From VAZQ01 sp963712565 (lineage in GTDB: Bacteria > Pseudomonadota > Alphaproteobacteria > Rhizobiales > Xanthobacteraceae): a stretch of 64,000 nt of DNA. Where the stretch lies: contig CAVQIP010000024.1 in NCBI GenBank assembly GCA_963712565.1, positions 62,001 to 126,000 on the forward strand. Direction: 5' to 3'. Made by a program: the position numbers and the translations under genes. The notes beneath the pieces were generated by a model. The model had not been told where the DNA came from and ran no database searches. It saw only the letters and a program-made list of their open reading frames with translations. This document shows positions 60,983 through 64,000 of the stretch, piece after piece (the first letter of the stretch is position 1; each line of letters starts with the position of its first letter).

Positions 60983-61220
60983 GGCAACTCCGGCACGACC
61001 AAACTTGCTCCACCGGCGAATCTAGCGGATCGTGATATTCGCGCCAATGCGGGATGGAAGCGCCCCCCGCAACAGTGGACAGCGTCTCGTATCTCAAGTT
61101 TGCGCGGAGCGCATGAAAAAGGGCGCGCTCAAAGGATCGCGAGCCTGCGCCCGCGACATTTGCAAAGCCGTTGCTTTCGCGGATGATGGCCGTAGAACCT
61201 GCCGAGGAACAGGACGGCCC

Positions 61221-62027
61221 ATGCTCAGTCCGGAGGAGCTCGAACGTTATGCCCGCCACATCGTCCTGCACGAAGTCGGCGGGCCGGGACAGGCCGCGCT
61301 CAAGCGCGCCCGCGTGCTGGTGATCGGCGCGGGCGGGCTTGGTGCGCCGGCGCTGCTCTATTTGGCCGCGGCGGGGGTCGGCGCGCTCGGCATCATCGAT
61401 GACGACACGGTCGCGCTGTCGAATCTGCAGCGCCAGGTGATCCATGGCACGCCCGAGATCGGCGAGCCGAAGGTCGAGAGTGCCGCGACCGCGATCCGGC
61501 GCCTCAACCCGCACGTGGCGGTCGAGACGCACGCGGCGCGGATGGTCGCATCAAACGCGCTCGATCTCGTCGGCCGTTACGACATCGTCGCCGACGGCTC
61601 CGACAATTTCGCCACGCGCTATCTGGTGTCGGATGCCTGCTTCCTCGCGAAGACGCCGCTCGTCACCGCCGCCGTCGGCGTTTTCGACGGCACGCTCACC
61701 ACCATCCGCGCGCACGAGCGCAAGCCAGACGGCACGCCCAATCCGACCTACCGTTGTCTTTTTCCCGAGCCACCCCCGCCGGGCACCGTTCCGGCGTGCG
61801 CGGAAGCCGGCATCCTCGGCGCGCTCACCGGCGTGCTGGGCTCGCTCATGGCGCTCGAGGTGATCCGCGAGATTGTCGGCTTCGGCGAGGGCCTCGTCGG
61901 CCGGCTCCTCATGTTCGACGCCCGCTCCATGCGCTTCGAGACGCTGCACTACGGGTGGGATCCGTCGAATCCGCTGTCAGGCGAACATCCGACGATCCGG
62001 GACTTGTCAATGCACCGGCAGCAATAG
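61221..62027 (+). CDS. moeB: Molybdopterin-synthase adenylyltransferase-like protein (MoeB/ThiF/HesA family)
   Basis: A 268-residue E1-like enzyme that adenylates the C-terminus of a ubiquitin-like sulphur carrier (MoaD or ThiS). The ATP site is LVIGAGGLGAPALLYLAAAG. LSNLQRQVIHG and DGSDNFATRYLVSD are family signatures. The zinc site is degenerate: the usual CYRC is TYRC and the C-terminal CPxCG is NPLSG, so three of four cysteines are lost. The start at 61221 fits (MLSPEELERYARHIVL). It is divergent from the protease-like gene. Confidence 0.9.
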   Translation: MLSPEELERYARHIVLHEVGGPGQAALKRARVLVIGAGGLGAPALLYLAAAGVGALGIIDDDTVALSNLQRQVIHGTPEIGEPKVESAATAIRRLNPHVAVETHAARMVASNALDLVGRYDIVADGSDNFATRYLVSDACFLAKTPLVTAAVGVFDGTLTTIRAHERKPDGTPNPTYRCLFPEPPPPGTVPACAEAGILGALTGVLGSLMALEVIREIVGFGEGLVGRLLMFDARSMRFETLHYGWDPSNPLSGEHPTIRDLSMHRQQ

Positions 62028-62087
62028 ACGGAATGGATGCGGGGGGTCAGCGGCGGCGCCTGCCCAGCGACAGTCTCGTCTCGGAAT

Positions 62088-62444
62088 TCACTTCGTCCAG
62101 GTCGCCACCGCGGTCGTACCCTTCATCACCGACCACTTGTTGTCGCCGGCGGTGAGGATGCGGAAGCAGTTGGCCTTGGAGCCCTTCCAGGTCGTGCAGA
62201 AGCCGTCCTTGGTGAGCTTCCAGGTGCCCTCCCCCTTGGCGCCGGCTGTTCCCACCGGCTCGCGCGTCATCTTGCCGTCCGCGGTGAACACCATCTTGAA
62301 CTTGATGTTCGATGGCGTCGACGAGGTGAAGGCCTGGCCGGTGAAGAAGGTTGCCTGAATTTCGGTGGGTGCGAGCACCGCGGCACGGGCGGGCGCGATC
62401 AAGGCGACGACGACCACGGCTGCCAACAACAAAGCACCACGCAT
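62088..62444 (-). CDS. Small secreted hypothetical protein
   Basis: A 118-residue exported protein with a Sec signal peptide (about 1-23, ending APARA). The mature part is beta-rich and has two Cys (GFCTTWKGSKANCFRILTAG), likely a disulphide. I do not recognise the family with confidence; similar small periplasmic proteins with a CTTW...C pattern occur in rhizobia. The start at 62444 has GGGAG upstream; a longer in-frame leader is unlikely to be coding. It is convergent with moeB. Confidence 0.72.
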   Translation of the reverse strand: MRGALLLAAVVVVALIAPARAAVLAPTEIQATFFTGQAFTSSTPSNIKFKMVFTADGKMTREPVGTAGAKGEGTWKLTKDGFCTTWKGSKANCFRILTAGDNKWSVMKGTTAVATWTK

Positions 62445-62618
62445 GGCGTCTCTCCCAAGGATTGTAGGACGGTCATGATACAGCAAATTGTGGCGAACCG
62501 CAGCAAGGCCGGGAACGATCGCGCGGCCGGCGCCCGACTGCGTGACCGGGAATAGCCCGGATGTCGTCGGCCGAGGTCTGATGTCCGGCGCTGCCGGCAC
62601 CGCATCGCCGTGCCGCCC

Positions 62619-63620
62619 TCAAAGCATCGAGGGCAGCACTCGGTCCGGTGGTCGGTGTCCATCCAAGAAGGTCTTGATGTTGACGATGACCTTCTCGCCC
62701 ATGTCGATGCGGCCCTCCAGCGTCGCCGAACCCATATGCGGCAGCAGCACCACCTTGCCCAGGCGAGCAAGCTTGACGAGTTTCGGATTCACCGCCGGCT
62801 CGTGCTCGAACACGTCGAGGCCCGCACCGGCGATGTCGCCCGCCGTGATCAGGCGCACCAACGCGTTCTCGTCGATGACCTCGCCGCGCGCGGTATTGAC
62901 GATATAGGCCTCGGGACGAATGAGCTTGAGCCGGCGCGCCGACAGCAAGTGGTACGTCGCCGGCGTGTGCGGGCAGTTGACCGAGATGATGTCCATGCGG
63001 GCGAGCATCTGATCGAGGCTCTCCCAATAGGTTGCGGTGAGCTCCTCCTCGATCTTTGCCGGCACGCGGCGGCGGTTGTGATAGTGGATCTGCAGGCCGA
63101 AGGCGCGGGCGCGGCGCGCCACCGCTTGGCCGATCCGGCCCATGCCGATGATGCCCAGGCGCTTGCCCCAGATGCGATGGCCGAGCATCCAGGTCGGCGA
63201 CCAGCCGTTCCACGGCTTGTCCTCGCTCAGCACAGCGGCGCCCTCGGCGAGACGGCGGGGTACGGCGAGGATCAGCGCCATCGTCATGTCCGCGGTGTCC
63301 TCGGTAAGGACGCCGGGCGTGTTGGTCACGGTGATGCCGCGGCTGAGCGCGGTCGCGACATCGATATGGTCGACCCCGTTGCCGTAATTGGCGATCAGCT
63401 TGAGCTTGTCGCCGGCCTTGCTCAGCACGGAGGCGTCGATGCGATCCGTCACCGTCGGCACCAGGACGTCGGCGCGCTTCACCGTTTCGGCGAGTTCGGA
63501 CTGACTCATGGGCCTATCGTCGAGGTTGAGCTGCGCGTCGAAAAGTTCGCGCATACGGGTCTCGACGCTATCCGGCAGCTTGCGTGTAACGACGACCAGG
63601 GGCTTTTTGCGGTTCGCCAT
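62619..63620 (-). CDS. D-2-hydroxyacid dehydrogenase (glyoxylate/hydroxypyruvate reductase-like)
   Basis: A 333-residue NAD(P)-dependent dehydrogenase. LGIIGMGRIGQAVARRA is the cofactor motif. The catalytic Arg, Glu and His are in IVNTARGEVID, GLDVFEHEP and LLPHMGSAT. LIANYGNGVDHID is the substrate loop of the glyoxylate-reductase branch. It should reduce glyoxylate or hydroxypyruvate. The start at 63620 gives the normal length; an in-frame ATG far upstream would add about 86 unrelated residues. It is divergent from the partial gene at the window end. Confidence 0.92.
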   Translation of the reverse strand: MANRKKPLVVVTRKLPDSVETRMRELFDAQLNLDDRPMSQSELAETVKRADVLVPTVTDRIDASVLSKAGDKLKLIANYGNGVDHIDVATALSRGITVTNTPGVLTEDTADMTMALILAVPRRLAEGAAVLSEDKPWNGWSPTWMLGHRIWGKRLGIIGMGRIGQAVARRARAFGLQIHYHNRRRVPAKIEEELTATYWESLDQMLARMDIISVNCPHTPATYHLLSARRLKLIRPEAYIVNTARGEVIDENALVRLITAGDIAGAGLDVFEHEPAVNPKLVKLARLGKVVLLPHMGSATLEGRIDMGEKVIVNIKTFLDGHRPPDRVLPSML

Positions 63621-63863
63621 GCTCCGACCCTCGCCCGCCCGCGCCCCGCGCAAGGGTACGCTCCTCCGTTCAGGTCTCCTTAACCACCGTGCCCGACACT
63701 GCCGTCGCTCTCGACACGGGGCGCGGTCACAAGTCCCTCGGTTAACAGGGTTCCTCTCTAACAGATGGACCTGTGAAGACAAGCGCCCGCCCCGCAACCG
63801 AGGGTGACCGCCCAGCCGTTGCCGCTCGATCGCCACCGTAACTTGTTCCGCCGCCGTGACCCG

Positions 63864-64000
63864 ATGAATTCCAAGCACAGTTTGCAGGTTGCGCGGCGGT
63901 CATGGCTAGGCGCGCTCGCCCTGGTCGCGACGCTGACTTGCGTGGCGCCGGCGCGTGCCGCAGGTGACGTCGGCATCGGGTCCAAAAGCGGCCTTCCAGT
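63864..64000 (+). CDS. Secreted protein, 5' part only
   Basis: An open reading frame with no stop runs from the ATG at 63864 past the window edge (45 codons seen). It begins MNSKHSLQVARRSWLGALAL and has a Sec-type signal peptide ending near APARAAG. The mature start is GDVGIGSKSGLP. No family can be named from this fragment. The interval 63621-63863 before it has no other supportable gene. Confidence 0.6.
   Translation, partial: MNSKHSLQVARRSWLGALALVATLTCVAPARAAGDVGIGSKSGLP

Overview
The window is a GC-rich chromosomal segment of an alphaproteobacterium, most likely Hyphomicrobiales in the broad Bradyrhizobium/Xanthobacteraceae neighbourhood. The evidence is the housekeeping gene order (aroA-cmk-rpsA-sppA-ihfB-lapA-trpF-trpB-trpA-accD-folC, followed by a convergent trxA-addA-addB-murU-tsaE block, and ubiE-ubiB-coaBC-dut with divergent mutM), a FYDLN-type acidic protein, a ROSE-type thermosensor before hsp20, and an AccD without its zinc ribbon. 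I see no insertion sequence, prophage, integrase or CRISPR array. Species cannot be fixed from sequence alone.

Positions 1-20.9 kb are accessory and metabolic. They hold an Hsp20 with heat-shock promoter and RNA thermometer, a ketopantoate-reductase-like protein, a gamma-resorcylate-decarboxylase-like amidohydrolase, a mandelate-racemase-like enolase, a Bug-type solute-binding protein, an OprB porin, a secreted nuclease, a large secreted alpha/beta hydrolase and a benzoylformate-decarboxylase-like ThDP enzyme. Next come several secreted proteins, a frameshifted metallo-beta-lactamase-fold gene, DoxX, an L,D-transpeptidase, a DUF4396/multicopper-oxidase pair and a frameshifted adenosine/adenine deaminase.

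Positions 21.1-47.6 kb are core genes. A tRNA-Ala(GGC) and the FYDLN gene precede a long rightward run covering shikimate, CMP-kinase, ribosomal S1, IHF, tryptophan, fatty-acid and folate genes. It meets a long leftward run: PAS kinase, a TsaE-sugar kinase fusion, a MurU-like transferase, AddB, AddA (frameshifted), thioredoxin and an ATP-dependent DNA ligase.

Positions 47.9-51.9 kb form a small aromatic ring-cleavage island: an HpaI-type aldolase, a LigJ-like hydratase, an extradiol dioxygenase and a cysteine-free Rrf2 regulator. Positions 51.9-64 kb are core again: dut, coaBC, ubiB, ubiE, mutM, an enoyl-CoA hydratase, a trypsin-fold protein lacking its catalytic His, a MoeB/ThiF adenylyltransferase and a 2-hydroxyacid dehydrogenase.

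The strongest candidate for something undescribed is coaBC. Its product carries an N-terminal FitA-type ribbon-helix-helix DNA-binding domain in front of a complete CoaC-CoaB enzyme. The promoter immediately upstream holds three copies of an 8-bp half-site arranged like an operator and resembling the FitA site as I remember it. A CoA-biosynthesis enzyme that represses its own gene is a testable reading. Three single-base indels, each in a short G/C run, interrupt otherwise well-preserved genes and may be assembly errors.
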